In this document: piece after piece, positions 56,397 to 63,931 of the stretch
How the letters are laid out: the number at the start of each line of letters is the position of its first letter
Numbering within the stretch: position 1 is the stretch's first letter
DNA from: Lunatibacter salilacus
GTDB taxonomy: Bacteria > Bacteroidota > Bacteroidia > Cytophagales > Cyclobacteriaceae
DNA: 64,000 nucleotides
Direction: 5' to 3'
Assembly: GCF_009797935.1 (NCBI RefSeq)
Contig: NZ_VOLC01000007.1
Span: 223,139-287,138 of the forward strand
Notes under the pieces: generated by a model
Told to the model about the DNA's origin: nothing
The model's input: the letters and a program-made list of their open reading frames with translations, nothing else
The model's database searches: none
Program-made: the position numbers and the translations under genes

Positions 56397-56927
56397 ATGA
56401 ACAGAAAAGTATTCCTATTTATCGCAACAAGCTTGGACGGTTACATTGCACAGCCGAACGACAATCTTGATTTTCTTTCTATGGTCGAACAGGAAGGGGA
56501 AGATTATGGGTATTCGGAGTTCGTAAAGACCGTAGATACTGTCATCGTCGGAAGAAGGACCTACGACAAAGTACTGTCAATGGGTGTCGACTTTCCATAC
56601 GCTGATAAAGATGTGTACATTATTACGCGCACCCCAAGACCGGATGAAGGTCATGTTAAATTCTATACTGGGGAGCTGAAACACCTGATTGAAACCTTAA
56701 AATCAACGAAAGGAAAAAATATCTTCTGTGACGGCGGTGCGGAAATTGTAAACGAGCTTTTGCGGAATGACCTGGTTGAGGAGTTTATTATTTCAATAAT
56801 CCCCATTTTTGTGGGTGACGGAACAAAGCTTTTCAAGGACGGTCGGCCGGAACAACGGTTGGACCTGATTTCTGTGAAACAGTTTGACAAAGGATTAGCC
56901 CAACTGCATTATAGACGGCCTAACTAA
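56397..56927 (+). CDS. Dihydrofolate reductase family protein (RibD C-terminal-like)
   Basis: Single-domain DHFR-like oxidoreductase of 176 residues. It has the start VFLFIATSLDGYIAQPND, TVIVGRRTYDKV, the KGKNIFCDGGAEIVNELL segment that binds NADPH phosphate, and the final LIEEFIISIIPIFVGDGTKLF (ISIIPIFVGDGTKLF). This type is common in Bacteroidota and distinct from FolA; the substrate is not known. It stands alone between a barrel gene and a sigma factor gene. Confidence 0.9.
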   Translation: MNRKVFLFIATSLDGYIAQPNDNLDFLSMVEQEGEDYGYSEFVKTVDTVIVGRRTYDKVLSMGVDFPYADKDVYIITRTPRPDEGHVKFYTGELKHLIETLKSTKGKNIFCDGGAEIVNELLRNDLVEEFIISIIPIFVGDGTKLFKDGRPEQRLDLISVKQFDKGLAQLHYRRPN

Positions 56928-57125
56928 TTAGAAAGCTATATACTAAGTCGAAATCTCTCCAGGTACATTTTTAAGAAAATTAAACAAATCGGTTTCCGGC
57001 TATGCTGGGGATGCCTCCATTTAAACGCCTCTATCGTCCACCACATTATATTTCAAACATTTTCTAACTTAACTGTAAGTTTTTCCCCATTTTCTCAACT
57101 CATTTGAAAAATAGAATACGGGCAT

Positions 57126-57602
57126 ATGAAAGAAAAATTTCAGGAAGAGATAATTCGCCATCAGGCACTTATTCACAAAATATGCCACATATACCGGGAT
57201 ACTAGAGAAGAGCGTGAGGATCTGTTTCAGGATATCGTTTATCAGCTTTGGAAAGCCTATCCAAAATTTCAGGGAAAATCAAAGATCACCACATGGATGT
57301 ACCGCATTGGCCTAAATACCGCCATCGCTACCTTCAGACAGCAGAAACTCGCCTTTTCAGCACTGCAAGATCAACAAGACTTTGTGGACAAATCAAATGA
57401 TGTTGATCATGACCAAAGGGATCAGCTACTTTGGGCTATAAGACAGTTGAATGATGCGGACCGGGCCATCGTGGCACTCTATCTCGATGACTTAAGCTAT
57501 CAGGAAATCAGCGAAATCATTGGTATTAATGAAAATTATGTGGGTGTAAGACTCAATAGGATAAAAGAAAAAATCAAAGAACTGTTAAATTTAAAGTTAT
57601 GA
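57126..57602 (+). CDS. ECF-type RNA polymerase sigma factor
   Basis: Alternative sigma factor of 158 residues. Region 2 spans about 10-80 (DLFQDIVYQLWKAYPKFQGKSKITTWMYRIGLNTAIATFR). Region 4 spans about 105-155, with the helix-turn-helix LSYQEISEIIGINENYVGVRLNRIKEKIK. There is no region 3 and the linker is short, as usual for ECF factors. The next gene overlaps its stop by four bases and codes for a membrane protein, a typical place for a cognate anti-sigma factor. Confidence 0.92.
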   Translation: MKEKFQEEIIRHQALIHKICHIYRDTREEREDLFQDIVYQLWKAYPKFQGKSKITTWMYRIGLNTAIATFRQQKLAFSALQDQQDFVDKSNDVDHDQRDQLLWAIRQLNDADRAIVALYLDDLSYQEISEIIGINENYVGVRLNRIKEKIKELLNLKL

Positions 57603-58153
57603 ATTTAGACGAATTAAAATGGAGTAACGCTTCTTTTGCGGACGAGCAGATCAGCAAAGAAACACTGGTTGGCCTGTTAGGCGTCAACAAACATAAGGTC
57701 TTGAAAAGAATCAAAACTCAATTAATCATAGAAAGTATTGCTTGGTCCGCTTTTCTGGCAGTCTACTATGATTTCTTTGATGGTCACCTTAGATCGGGAA
57801 TATGGAATGGTCTTCTTGTAGTAGCAATTTGCCTCTTGCTAATCCACAATCTACTGGGATACCAGGTCACCAACAATCCGATTAACGGCATAAATATTTT
57901 AGAGTCACTCAGCAACTATCTGCTTAAACTTCGAAGATATGCCTATCTATCTATTTCAGCGAGGATTCTTGCAATTCTAATTCTTTTTGGATACTTTCTA
58001 TCCGCAATGGATGTCTTTGAAATTCGACACTATTGGAGTTTCGCATTTCTGTTACTGCTGGTTTCTACACAGGCTTATTTGCTTTGGCAAATCTGGTCAA
58101 AACGGATCAAGATTATCAATTTGAAATATAAAGAACTGGTAAATAACTCATAA
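57599..58153 (+). CDS. Membrane protein coupled to the ECF sigma factor (putative anti-sigma)
   Basis: The protein has 184 residues. A soluble N-terminus of about 50 residues (MNLDELKWSNASFADEQISKETLVGLL) precedes four hydrophobic helices near 45-62, 68-84, 118-138 and 145-163. It overlaps the sigma gene (ATGA, 57599-57602). No zinc-binding anti-sigma motif (HxxxCxxC) is visible, so this would be an atypical anti-sigma factor. The role is inferred from gene order alone. Confidence 0.7.
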   Translation: MNLDELKWSNASFADEQISKETLVGLLGVNKHKVLKRIKTQLIIESIAWSAFLAVYYDFFDGHLRSGIWNGLLVVAICLLLIHNLLGYQVTNNPINGINILESLSNYLLKLRRYAYLSISARILAILILFGYFLSAMDVFEIRHYWSFAFLLLLVSTQAYLLWQIWSKRIKIINLKYKELVNNS

Positions 58154-58321
58154 AAGGAGAATCTAGGGTTAGTCTCCCACCTAATCTCTAAAAGTCTTAA
58201 AAACCCGTTTCCGTAACATCCATTATACGACGACACACAGACAACCAGCCAAAAATGCCACACTTACTATTTAAATTCATCTCAAATGGGGAGAACCAGG
58301 ACTTCATATTGAATATAATTT

Positions 58322-58354
58322 CTAAAAAAAGAGGCTGTCAAAAAACAGCCTCTT
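58322..58354 (-). terminator. Terminator hairpin embedded in the 3' end of the PhyH gene
   Basis: Minus strand AAGAGGCTGT (58354-58345) pairs with ACAGCCTCTT (58338-58329), loop six bases, then a T run that ends in the TAG stop (58324-58322). The whole structure lies within the last eleven codons. Confidence 0.8.
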
Positions 58355-59155
58355 GTAGTGTCCGCCTCTTTCCTGCTTTTTTAACGCTAAACGAATAGCC
58401 CTTTCAACGGGCGAATGATCGACATCAGAATCCCCAATAGACAATTCCCGCTTTAACAACAAAGGCGGTTGTGCCATAAACTTGGGAATATTTCCCCTGT
58501 GGGCTTGTGCTGAATGAACCAGAAAGGGATGGCATAGGTATACAGTTCCCGCCTTGCCAGTTGCGTAAACCTCTTCCCTTTTGGGTAATAACTCTAACTT
58601 GTTTGCAAGGGTCATAAAAGAAAGACCCCAATCATCTTCTTTAGACAAAACCCTAGCAACATCAAGATGAGAACCTTTATAAATGACCGTTGGTGCATCG
58701 GCATCGCTGACATCAGAATATAAAACCAACATCAATAATGCCCGCCCTTTTGACTTTATATTGACACGCCATTCCATATAATTACCCGGATCGGTTCCCG
58801 GAAAACTTGCATCTACATGTTTCCCGGTATCAATCGGGACCTGACTAGAGGGAAAACGGACAGGAAATGTTCCCACACTCCGGCAAGGAAACCATTTATC
58901 TACTCCAACCAACTGATTGAAAGCATTATGAAGCTTCGGCGTGCTGATGGAATCAATAAAAGGTTGATCCGTATACATTCCCAAACGGATAACAGGTTCC
59001 GTCCAAGTAGTCGGATCTGATCTGTCACAAGGTAGATCCTCCCATAGAATATCCAAAGCCGCACCCGCGACCTCCTGAGAAAACGCATTATCAATGCGCA
59101 CAAAGCCGTCAAGAATAAACTGCTCAATTTCATTTTTACTTAGGATTTCCGACAT
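58322..59155 (-). CDS. Phytanoyl-CoA dioxygenase (PhyH) family protein
   Basis: Fe(II)/2-oxoglutarate-dependent oxygenase-like protein of 277 residues. The metal triad appears as His113 and Asp115 (GKHVDASF) with a distal His214 in LVHSAQAHRG and Arg220 for 2-oxoglutarate. The opening LSKNEIEQFILDGFVRIDNAFS and the VIYKGSHLDVARVL block are family typical. The substrate is unknown. The final codons (KRLFFDSLFF-stop) are themselves the terminator hairpin, so the C-terminal tail may be secondary. Gene order gives no pathway. Confidence 0.85.
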   Translation of the reverse strand: MSEILSKNEIEQFILDGFVRIDNAFSQEVAGAALDILWEDLPCDRSDPTTWTEPVIRLGMYTDQPFIDSISTPKLHNAFNQLVGVDKWFPCRSVGTFPVRFPSSQVPIDTGKHVDASFPGTDPGNYMEWRVNIKSKGRALLMLVLYSDVSDADAPTVIYKGSHLDVARVLSKEDDWGLSFMTLANKLELLPKREEVYATGKAGTVYLCHPFLVHSAQAHRGNIPKFMAQPPLLLKRELSIGDSDVDHSPVERAIRLALKKQERGGHYKRLFFDSLFF

Positions 59156-59456
59156 GATGTTTTTGATTTATAAACCAGTATTTGGGCATCAGAAATCTGC
59201 TGCCCAATCGACCTGGTGAAGATTGTTAATAGACTATCGAATAATAGAAAAGGTACGCTAGGTAAAGAAAATAGCGTATTGCTTAAGAACTAAGCCAGAA
59301 AAGAGAATTTATAACATTACAGTCATTCGCATACTGCAAAATTAAAAAGTTTTCGTAAACTAGCAAACCATCAAAGAAATGTGCATAATCGCAGCTTAAA
59401 AAATGGGTTCCCAAAATGAGAATTTTACCTTATATTTACAGAATATTTACGAATAC
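59156..59456. other. Gene-free stretch upstream of higBA
   Basis: About 300 bases between the divergent PhyH and higB genes. I see no RNA gene, no strong hairpin and no promoter of the TTTG/TAnnTTTG type. The right end holds the candidate operator repeat. Confidence 0.6.
59432..59450 (+). promoter_or_regulatory. Candidate HigA operator (direct repeat)
   Basis: ATATTTAC occurs at 59432-59439 and 59443-59450, 11 bases apart start to start, directly before the higB ATG at 59457. One helical turn spacing suits a dimeric or cooperative repressor; autorepression is inferred from known HigBA systems. Confidence 0.4.
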
Positions 59457-59753
59457 ATGGAAAGAATATTTTCGAAAAGTACACTAAGAGAATATTGGGA
59501 GAAACATACTGATGCAGAGCAATATCTAAAGACCTGGTATGATACGGCGATAAATGCAGATTGGAATACTCCGAATGATGTTAAAGAAGCCTACGCAAAT
59601 GCCAGTATTTTAAAAGATAGCAGAATTGTATTTAATATAAAAGGTAACTCGTACAGACTAGTAGCTAAAATAAATTTTGAAAAACAATGGATCTTTATAC
59701 GTTTTATCGGGACTCATGATGAGTACGATAAAATTGACGCAAATACCATATAA
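59457..59753 (+). CDS. higB: Type II toxin HigB (RelE-like mRNA interferase)
   Basis: Ribosome-dependent mRNA-cleaving toxin of 98 residues from the ATG at 59457; the frame extends upstream to 59403 but homologues begin with the MERIFSKSTLREYWEKH-type sequence. Landmarks are the N-terminal STLREYWEKHTDAEQ, ADWNTPNDVKEAYANASIL, RIVFNIKGNSYRLVAKI and the end IRFIGTHDEYDKIDA. This is the order of HigB-family toxins in which toxin precedes antitoxin. The higA gene follows 17 bases later. Confidence 0.93.
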   Translation: MERIFSKSTLREYWEKHTDAEQYLKTWYDTAINADWNTPNDVKEAYANASILKDSRIVFNIKGNSYRLVAKINFEKQWIFIRFIGTHDEYDKIDANTI

Positions 59754-59770
59754 ATTATAACCATAAGGAA

Positions 59771-60139
59771 ATGACCATAAAACCTATAAAAACAGCGGAG
59801 GATTATAAAATTGCTTTAAAAAGACTGGAAGTTATCTTCGATGCTGCAATTGGAACTCCCGAAAGTGATGAAGCGGATGTTCTTGGATTGGTAGTTGATG
59901 AATACGAAAAGAAAAATTACCCGATTGAAGCACCGGACCCAATAGAAGCCATCAAGATTAGGATGGAAGAAATGAAACTGAAGCAAATAGATTTAGTGGA
60001 TGCAATTGGTGGTAAGAGTAGGGTTTCTGAGGTTTTAAACCGCAAAAGGAAGTTAACAGTAGATATGATTAGAAATCTTACAAAAAGGTTAAATCTTTCG
60101 CCGGGACTATTAATAAATGATTATAAATTGGTCAGATAA
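59771..60139 (+). CDS. higA: Type II antitoxin HigA (helix-turn-helix)
   Basis: Antitoxin and probable autorepressor of 122 residues. The N-terminal 55 residues bind the toxin (IKTAEDYKIALKRLEVIFDA). The C-terminal Xre-type helix-turn-helix spans about 62-110 (KLKQIDLVDAIGGKSRVSEVLNRKRKLTVDMIRNL). It is translated from the same transcript as higB. Toxin-first gene order and the size pair match HigBA. Confidence 0.93.
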   Translation: MTIKPIKTAEDYKIALKRLEVIFDAAIGTPESDEADVLGLVVDEYEKKNYPIEAPDPIEAIKIRMEEMKLKQIDLVDAIGGKSRVSEVLNRKRKLTVDMIRNLTKRLNLSPGLLINDYKLVR

Positions 60140-60445
60140 AAAGTACGGCATGTAAATCAGCGCTGGAAAATATAAGGCCTCTATTAGTGAAAGTAAAATC
60201 TAAAATCGAATTGGATACGGTAAACAGTGTGGCGTTGCCCTGACAGATTTGTCACCACAAACTCACCCCAGCTTGCCGTTGTTTTTCAGGATGTTGGTTA
60301 CGTCTTCCTCCGGCATTAAGAAACCATCTACCAAACCATTTAAGAAGAATCAACGAATACGAGGAGGAGATTTATGAATATAATCATAAATTAGAGGCGC
60401 TTGTCAAAGAGATTCCTTCGGACAATGATAAACAAATATGCTTAT
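60140..60445. other. Decayed stretch with gene-end fragments
   Basis: No intact gene. On the minus strand 60263-60349 reads VDGFLMPEEDVTNILKNNGKLG then stop, like a protein C-terminus. On the plus strand 60345-60523 reads RRINEYEEEIYEYNHKLEALVKEIPSDNDKQ and on, then stop. Neither has a start or family I recognise. The pattern suggests past insertion and deletion events. Confidence 0.45.
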
Positions 60446-60598
60446 ATGGACCAAAAACTGAGTTTTCGAAATGCAACTATTGCCGACAAAGAAGCTGTTT
60501 TTCTCTTGGCCAATCAACTCAGTGAATTTATCAAAATAAATAAAAAGATCTTTACCGATAACTATCAGGAAATGATTTCAGATAAAAAGTATCTATAA
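60446..60598 (+). pseudogene. N-terminal fragment of a GNAT acetyltransferase
   Basis: From the ATG at 60446 the frame reads LSFRNATIADKEAVFLLANQL followed by SEFIKINKK and stops after about 50 residues (SDKKYL, TAA at 60596). The start is the first strand and helix of a GNAT fold (FRNAT-x-ADKEAV). The acetyl-CoA-binding half is missing, so it cannot be active. It abuts the alpha/beta hydrolase gene. Confidence 0.5.
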
Positions 60599-60609
60599 GT
60601 CGAAATACC

Positions 60610-61407
60610 ATGAAGAGTACCTTTCAAATTCTGCTAATTATTTCAGGCTTATACATCCTATTATGCCTACTTGCGTATGTGCTCCAAGAGAAGTTATTAT
60701 TCTTTCCTGGAAAGTTGGATGCGGATTATGAATTTGAATTCGATGGGGATTTTAAAGAAGTTAATATTCCAGTCGAAGAAGACGTAAATCTCCATGCTCT
60801 CCTCTTTAAAAGTGTCAATTCCAAAGGCTTGATATTTTACCTTCATGGTAACGCCGGATCCTTGGAAGCTTGGGGAAGAGTCGGGGAAACCTATGACAAT
60901 TTTGGTTATGATACGTTTATTCTGGATTACAGGGGCTACGGAAAAAGTGATGGCCGGATTACGGGCGAAGACCAGTTATTTTCTGACGTTCAAATCGCAT
61001 ACGATTACATTAAGAAGTTATACAATGAGGAAGATATTATTATCCTGGGATATTCAGTGGGAACCGGACCAGCAAGCAAGCTGGCTTCTGCGAACAATCC
61101 CAAACTCCTTATACTCCAAGCTCCATTTTACAGCTTAGTTGATATGATGAAGAATATGTTTCCAATTTTTCCGGAATTCCTACTTAAGTATAGGTTTGAG
61201 AACAACAGATACATTCCGGATTGTACGATGCCGATTGTGATTTTCCATGGCACAAATGACGAGGTCATTCCATACGAACAGTCTTTAAAACTGAAACCGC
61301 TACTAAAAGCGTCAGACACATTGGTTACCCTGAAAGGTGAAGGACATAATGGGATGACTTATAATGCGGCGTATCTAGAATCTCTTCGGGAAATATTAGG
61401 GGATTAA
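60610..61407 (+). CDS. Membrane-anchored alpha/beta hydrolase (BEM46/ABHD13-like)
   Basis: Serine hydrolase of 265 residues with an N-terminal membrane helix (about 6-26). The oxyanion-hole phrase is LIFYLHGNAGS. The nucleophile is Ser149 in GYSVGTG, the acid Asp217 in HGTNDEVI and the base His246 in GEGHNGM. The FILDYRGYGKSDGR block is typical of the BEM46 group. The substrate is unknown. It stands alone between gene fragments and a repeat element. Confidence 0.88.
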   Translation: MKSTFQILLIISGLYILLCLLAYVLQEKLLFFPGKLDADYEFEFDGDFKEVNIPVEEDVNLHALLFKSVNSKGLIFYLHGNAGSLEAWGRVGETYDNFGYDTFILDYRGYGKSDGRITGEDQLFSDVQIAYDYIKKLYNEEDIIILGYSVGTGPASKLASANNPKLLILQAPFYSLVDMMKNMFPIFPEFLLKYRFENNRYIPDCTMPIVIFHGTNDEVIPYEQSLKLKPLLKASDTLVTLKGEGHNGMTYNAAYLESLREILGD

Positions 61408-61459
61408 AAGGAGAAAATACACGGTAAATATTTTGAACGATAGTTGTGGTTTTTATCCC

Positions 61460-61636
61460 GCATCTTTGGCACTGGTGTACCTATATTTCCTTCGACCTAC
61501 AGGGCCAAGTTAATGATCAACGCGCCGTCGCGCTTTTTTAAAGCCTAGCACCAAAGGTGCAAAATCAGGGGTGAAGCCCTAGGTATAAATAAATCAATAG
61601 CCCCCCAGCGCCAACGGCGCGGGATCTCTGGTGCCT
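61460..61636. repeat. Intergenic repeat C with stacked short hairpins
   Basis: The gene-free stretch 61408-61702 carries palindromes GCACCaaaGGTGC (61548-61560), CAGGGGtgaaGCCCT (about 61566-61580) and GCGCCaacGGCGC (61608-61620), with GCGCCGTCGCGC at 61522-61533. These are spaced by short AT stretches. The order of blocks resembles the mosaic repeats I recall from many Bacteroidota and cyanobacterial intergenic regions. No coding capacity is evident. Confidence 0.7.
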
Positions 61637-61702
61637 AATAGAAAAAGTGCATTCCATAATTTGACACCCAACTTTTCTTGGATTTTTTGTACATTTGATT
61701 CA

Positions 61703-62011
61703 ATGGATAAAAGTATTGATTTCGCAGTAACTACATATCTTGACTTGATTAACGAGAAATTCCCGGATATCGAGCGGGTTTATTTATTCGGTTCATACGC
61801 AACAGGGAAATCAACAGAAGATAGTGATATTGATTTAGCAGTGATTTTTAAAACTTTAGATGATTCAATACGATTTGACATACAAGTTCAGTTAATGTTG
61901 TTGGCAGCAAAAATTGACTCAAGGATCGATCCAATTTCCAAGGAGGATTTTAATTCAGGAAATCCATTGGTCAATGAAATAAAAAAAACAGGAATTGAGT
62001 TAGCGGCATAA
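61703..62011 (+). CDS. Solitary MNT-type nucleotidyltransferase domain protein
   Basis: Minimal nucleotidyltransferase of 102 residues from the ATG at 61703. The active site is GSYATGKSTEDSDID (30-44), with metal-binding Asp42 and Asp44 and a possible third acidic residue near 78 (DSRIDPI). Such proteins (MntA) are usually the antitoxin half of HEPN-MNT pairs, where they AMPylate the partner. No HEPN gene lies on either side. A -7-like TACATTTG at 61690-61697 ends five bases before the start, implying a nearly leaderless message. Confidence 0.85.
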   Translation: MDKSIDFAVTTYLDLINEKFPDIERVYLFGSYATGKSTEDSDIDLAVIFKTLDDSIRFDIQVQLMLLAAKIDSRIDPISKEDFNSGNPLVNEIKKTGIELAA

Positions 62012-62040
62012 CTTAAATAGTGGTTTTTTTTTTGAAAATT

Positions 62041-62100
62041 CTCTGTGTCTTCCGTGTTACCTCTGTGGTTCTTTTCAAAAATTGACATAGAGGTAAACCA
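62041..62100. repeat. ACCACAGAGG-family repeat, distant copy
   Basis: CTCTGTGTCTTCCGTGTTACCTCTGTGGTTC, read in blocks CTCTGTGTC, TTCCGTG and CCTCTGTGGT, is the inverted form of the unit at 2985-3030. It lies between the nucleotidyltransferase gene and the GNAT gene. Confidence 0.7.
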
Positions 62101-62159
62101 ATTAAAGTAAATTGAATTAATCGTTGTTTATCTAATTTAGTAGAAATCTTACCTACGCC

Positions 62160-62663
62160 ATGATAACACTAAGGCCAGCTACCTTAAATGACCTAGAATT
62201 GGTTGAATACTGGGAAACAAAACAACACGTCATTGATTGTGATCCTGATGATGATTGGAATTGGGAAGAAGAGCTACGCAGAAACCCGGCATGGAGGGAA
62301 CAGTTGGTGGCTGAATTGGATGGGGAGCCAATCGGATTTTTACAGATCATCGATCCATTTCTGGAAGAAACCCATTATTGGGGAGATGTGGAGCCAAGCA
62401 AAAGGGCAATCGATATTTGGCTGGGGGAGGAAAACAATCTAAACAAAGGCTATGGCACAAGGATTATGGAACTTGCTATTGAAAGATGTTTTCAAGACCC
62501 CGCTGTTGATGGAATTCTTATTGACCCCTTAAAATCAAATGTCAAAGCACACCGGTTTTATAAGCGGCTTGGGTTTGAGTTTATCGAAGAAAGGATATTT
62601 GAGGAAACCGTTTGTTTCGTGTTTGAATTGAGAAGAAAAACGGTAAAGGCATTCCTGAGGTGA
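62160..62663 (+). CDS. GNAT family N-acetyltransferase (AAC(6')-like)
   Basis: Acetyl-CoA-dependent acetyltransferase of 167 residues. It starts ITLRPATLNDLELVEYWETKQHV and has the WYWGDVEPSKRAIDIWLGEE-type strand 4 (here HYWGDVEPSKRAIDIWLG). The pyrophosphate-binding loop is NKGYGTRIMELAI, and the closing part is VKAHRFYKRLGFEFIEERI. The pattern is that of aminoglycoside 6'-acetyltransferases and ribosomal-protein acetyltransferases. Resistance function cannot be concluded from sequence. Confidence 0.88.
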   Translation: MITLRPATLNDLELVEYWETKQHVIDCDPDDDWNWEEELRRNPAWREQLVAELDGEPIGFLQIIDPFLEETHYWGDVEPSKRAIDIWLGEENNLNKGYGTRIMELAIERCFQDPAVDGILIDPLKSNVKAHRFYKRLGFEFIEERIFEETVCFVFELRRKTVKAFLR

Positions 62664-63092
62664 CAAAATCGCTGAAAGAGAATAAGTTTTTGAGTATTGG
62701 ATAATAGGCGATATCCTTCCGAAGAATTTCGGAATTATTTTTCCTTTAATAAACAACCCATTTGTGGACTTCTGATAAAACTATACCCATTTAATGTATT
62801 CTTTTTTCGAGATTAAACAAAACGACATTAGGTTATCTAAATATCCTCTAAAACAATAAATGTATCTGTAATTAAAAATACCGCGATTAGGGTATTTTTT
62901 CTCAAAAAAGAAAGGCCTATCTTTAAAAACGAGTAAGGTAGTTTTAGAGGGTTGCTGCTTTTTAAAGATGTAAAACAAAGTGACCGGATTTGTAATTACT
63001 CGCAAGAGCCGAATTAAAATAAAAGGAGTAAAAACCAGACCAAGGTAGCCAATATTAGATATAGAGTCTGGAAAACCCAGACCAAGAAAGAA
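62664..63092. other. Gene-free stretch before the cassette-like gene
   Basis: No convincing gene. A hairpin TAAAAATACC/GGTATTTTTT (62873-62900, 8-base loop) is terminator-like in both directions. The decamer CCAGACCAAG occurs twice (63036-63045 and 63077-63086), and GTCTGG/CCAGAC (63066-63082) can pair. The block ends in the inverted repeat at 63093. Confidence 0.5.
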
Positions 63093-63102
63093 GTTGTAGT
63101 GC
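63093..63102 (+). repeat. Left inverted repeat of a cassette-like unit
   Basis: GTTGTAGTGC is the exact reverse complement of GCACTACAAC at 63794-63803. The two bracket the single gene 63112-63789 at ten and four bases distance. Confidence 0.55.
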
Positions 63103-63111
63103 ATTGAAAGA

Positions 63112-63789
63112 ATGACAAAATCACAATCAAATACCTTATTAGGAATTTCAATAGTGTTATTTGCTATCGGAATTTTTTTCTTTTTGACATTTTGGCTAAT
63201 GCTATTTGGTTTTGGCTTGATGGGAGTTGGAATAATTTTAAGTCTTCTATCAAAGAAAAACTGGAAGTATCAAGCATTGGTAATTGGACTTCCTATTGGA
63301 TTTGTGGTTTTTGCTTTTATTAACGCTATCGCTATTCCAGAAAGGTTTTTAATTCCAGAAGACTTTCGTGGAGTTGTTTATGTGGTATTTGACCAAAAAG
63401 ATGGAAAGGAAAAGGAATATGAAGGATTTCGTAGAATTTATAGGATTCCTAACAACGGAGTTCTTTTTACAAAATTCAGTGAAAATCAAGGACTCTTGAA
63501 TCAAGACTTTTACTTTATTAAAAATGATGGAAGCCGAGAAAAAATTGATGTATTAGATGTTCGAGATTTCAATGAAAATCATACTACGAATCTTAACCCA
63601 TCAGAACCTTCAAGAGATAGATTAGCGGTTTTCAATCCCGGAACTATGGGACAAACAACTACATCGAAAAATGAAAAGCAATACATTTTCACTGCATTTA
63701 CAGTTGGAAAATATAGAGACATCGTACATCTAAATTATCTTGACGAGGAATATATTAAAACAGCAAAAATTGAGCAAAATAAAGAATGA
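63112..63789 (+). CDS. Membrane protein of unknown function in a cassette-like unit (225 aa)
   Basis: The N-terminus has three hydrophobic helices (about 6-26, 29-48 and 55-75). A soluble domain follows, beginning with IPERFLIPEDFRGVVYVVFDQKDG and containing RRIYRIPNNGVLFTKF and IFTAFTVGKYRDIVH. The IPEDFRGVVYVV phrase is like DUF6843-type proteins, a weak match from memory. Codons are AT-rich compared with upstream genes. It is bracketed by 10-bp inverted repeats, suggesting arrival as one unit. Confidence 0.7.
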   Translation: MTKSQSNTLLGISIVLFAIGIFFFLTFWLMLFGFGLMGVGIILSLLSKKNWKYQALVIGLPIGFVVFAFINAIAIPERFLIPEDFRGVVYVVFDQKDGKEKEYEGFRRIYRIPNNGVLFTKFSENQGLLNQDFYFIKNDGSREKIDVLDVRDFNENHTTNLNPSEPSRDRLAVFNPGTMGQTTTSKNEKQYIFTAFTVGKYRDIVHLNYLDEEYIKTAKIEQNKE

Positions 63790-63793
63790 AAAC

Positions 63794-63931
63794 GCACTAC
63801 AACATCACCTTGGATACATCGGGCGGTTTAGAGTAAATATAAAGCTCACTATCTTTAAGAAGTTAGGAGTAGGTTGGAAGCGAACGTTTCCAAATGCCCG
63901 CCGTCTCCAAGCTGAATCACGTTCTACTGCA
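63794..63931 (+). repeat. Right boundary element of the cassette-like unit
   Basis: The element begins with GCACTACAAC (63794-63803) and ends with GTTCTACTGC (63922-63931), which differs from GTTGTAGTGC at two places. Inner GGGCGG (near 63821) and CCCGCC (near 63898) can pair, so the 138 bases could fold as one long imperfect hairpin. The tail to 64000 has no gene visible. Confidence 0.45.

Noticed and set aside
62781..63104. A 107-codon minus-strand frame before the cassette-like gene
   Set aside because: It starts inside the inverted repeat, crosses a terminator-like hairpin and has no family resemblance.
63794..63931. A classical integron attC site
   Set aside because: The outer boxes do not satisfy RYYYAAC and GTTRRRY and no integrase is in the window, so only a resemblance is reported.
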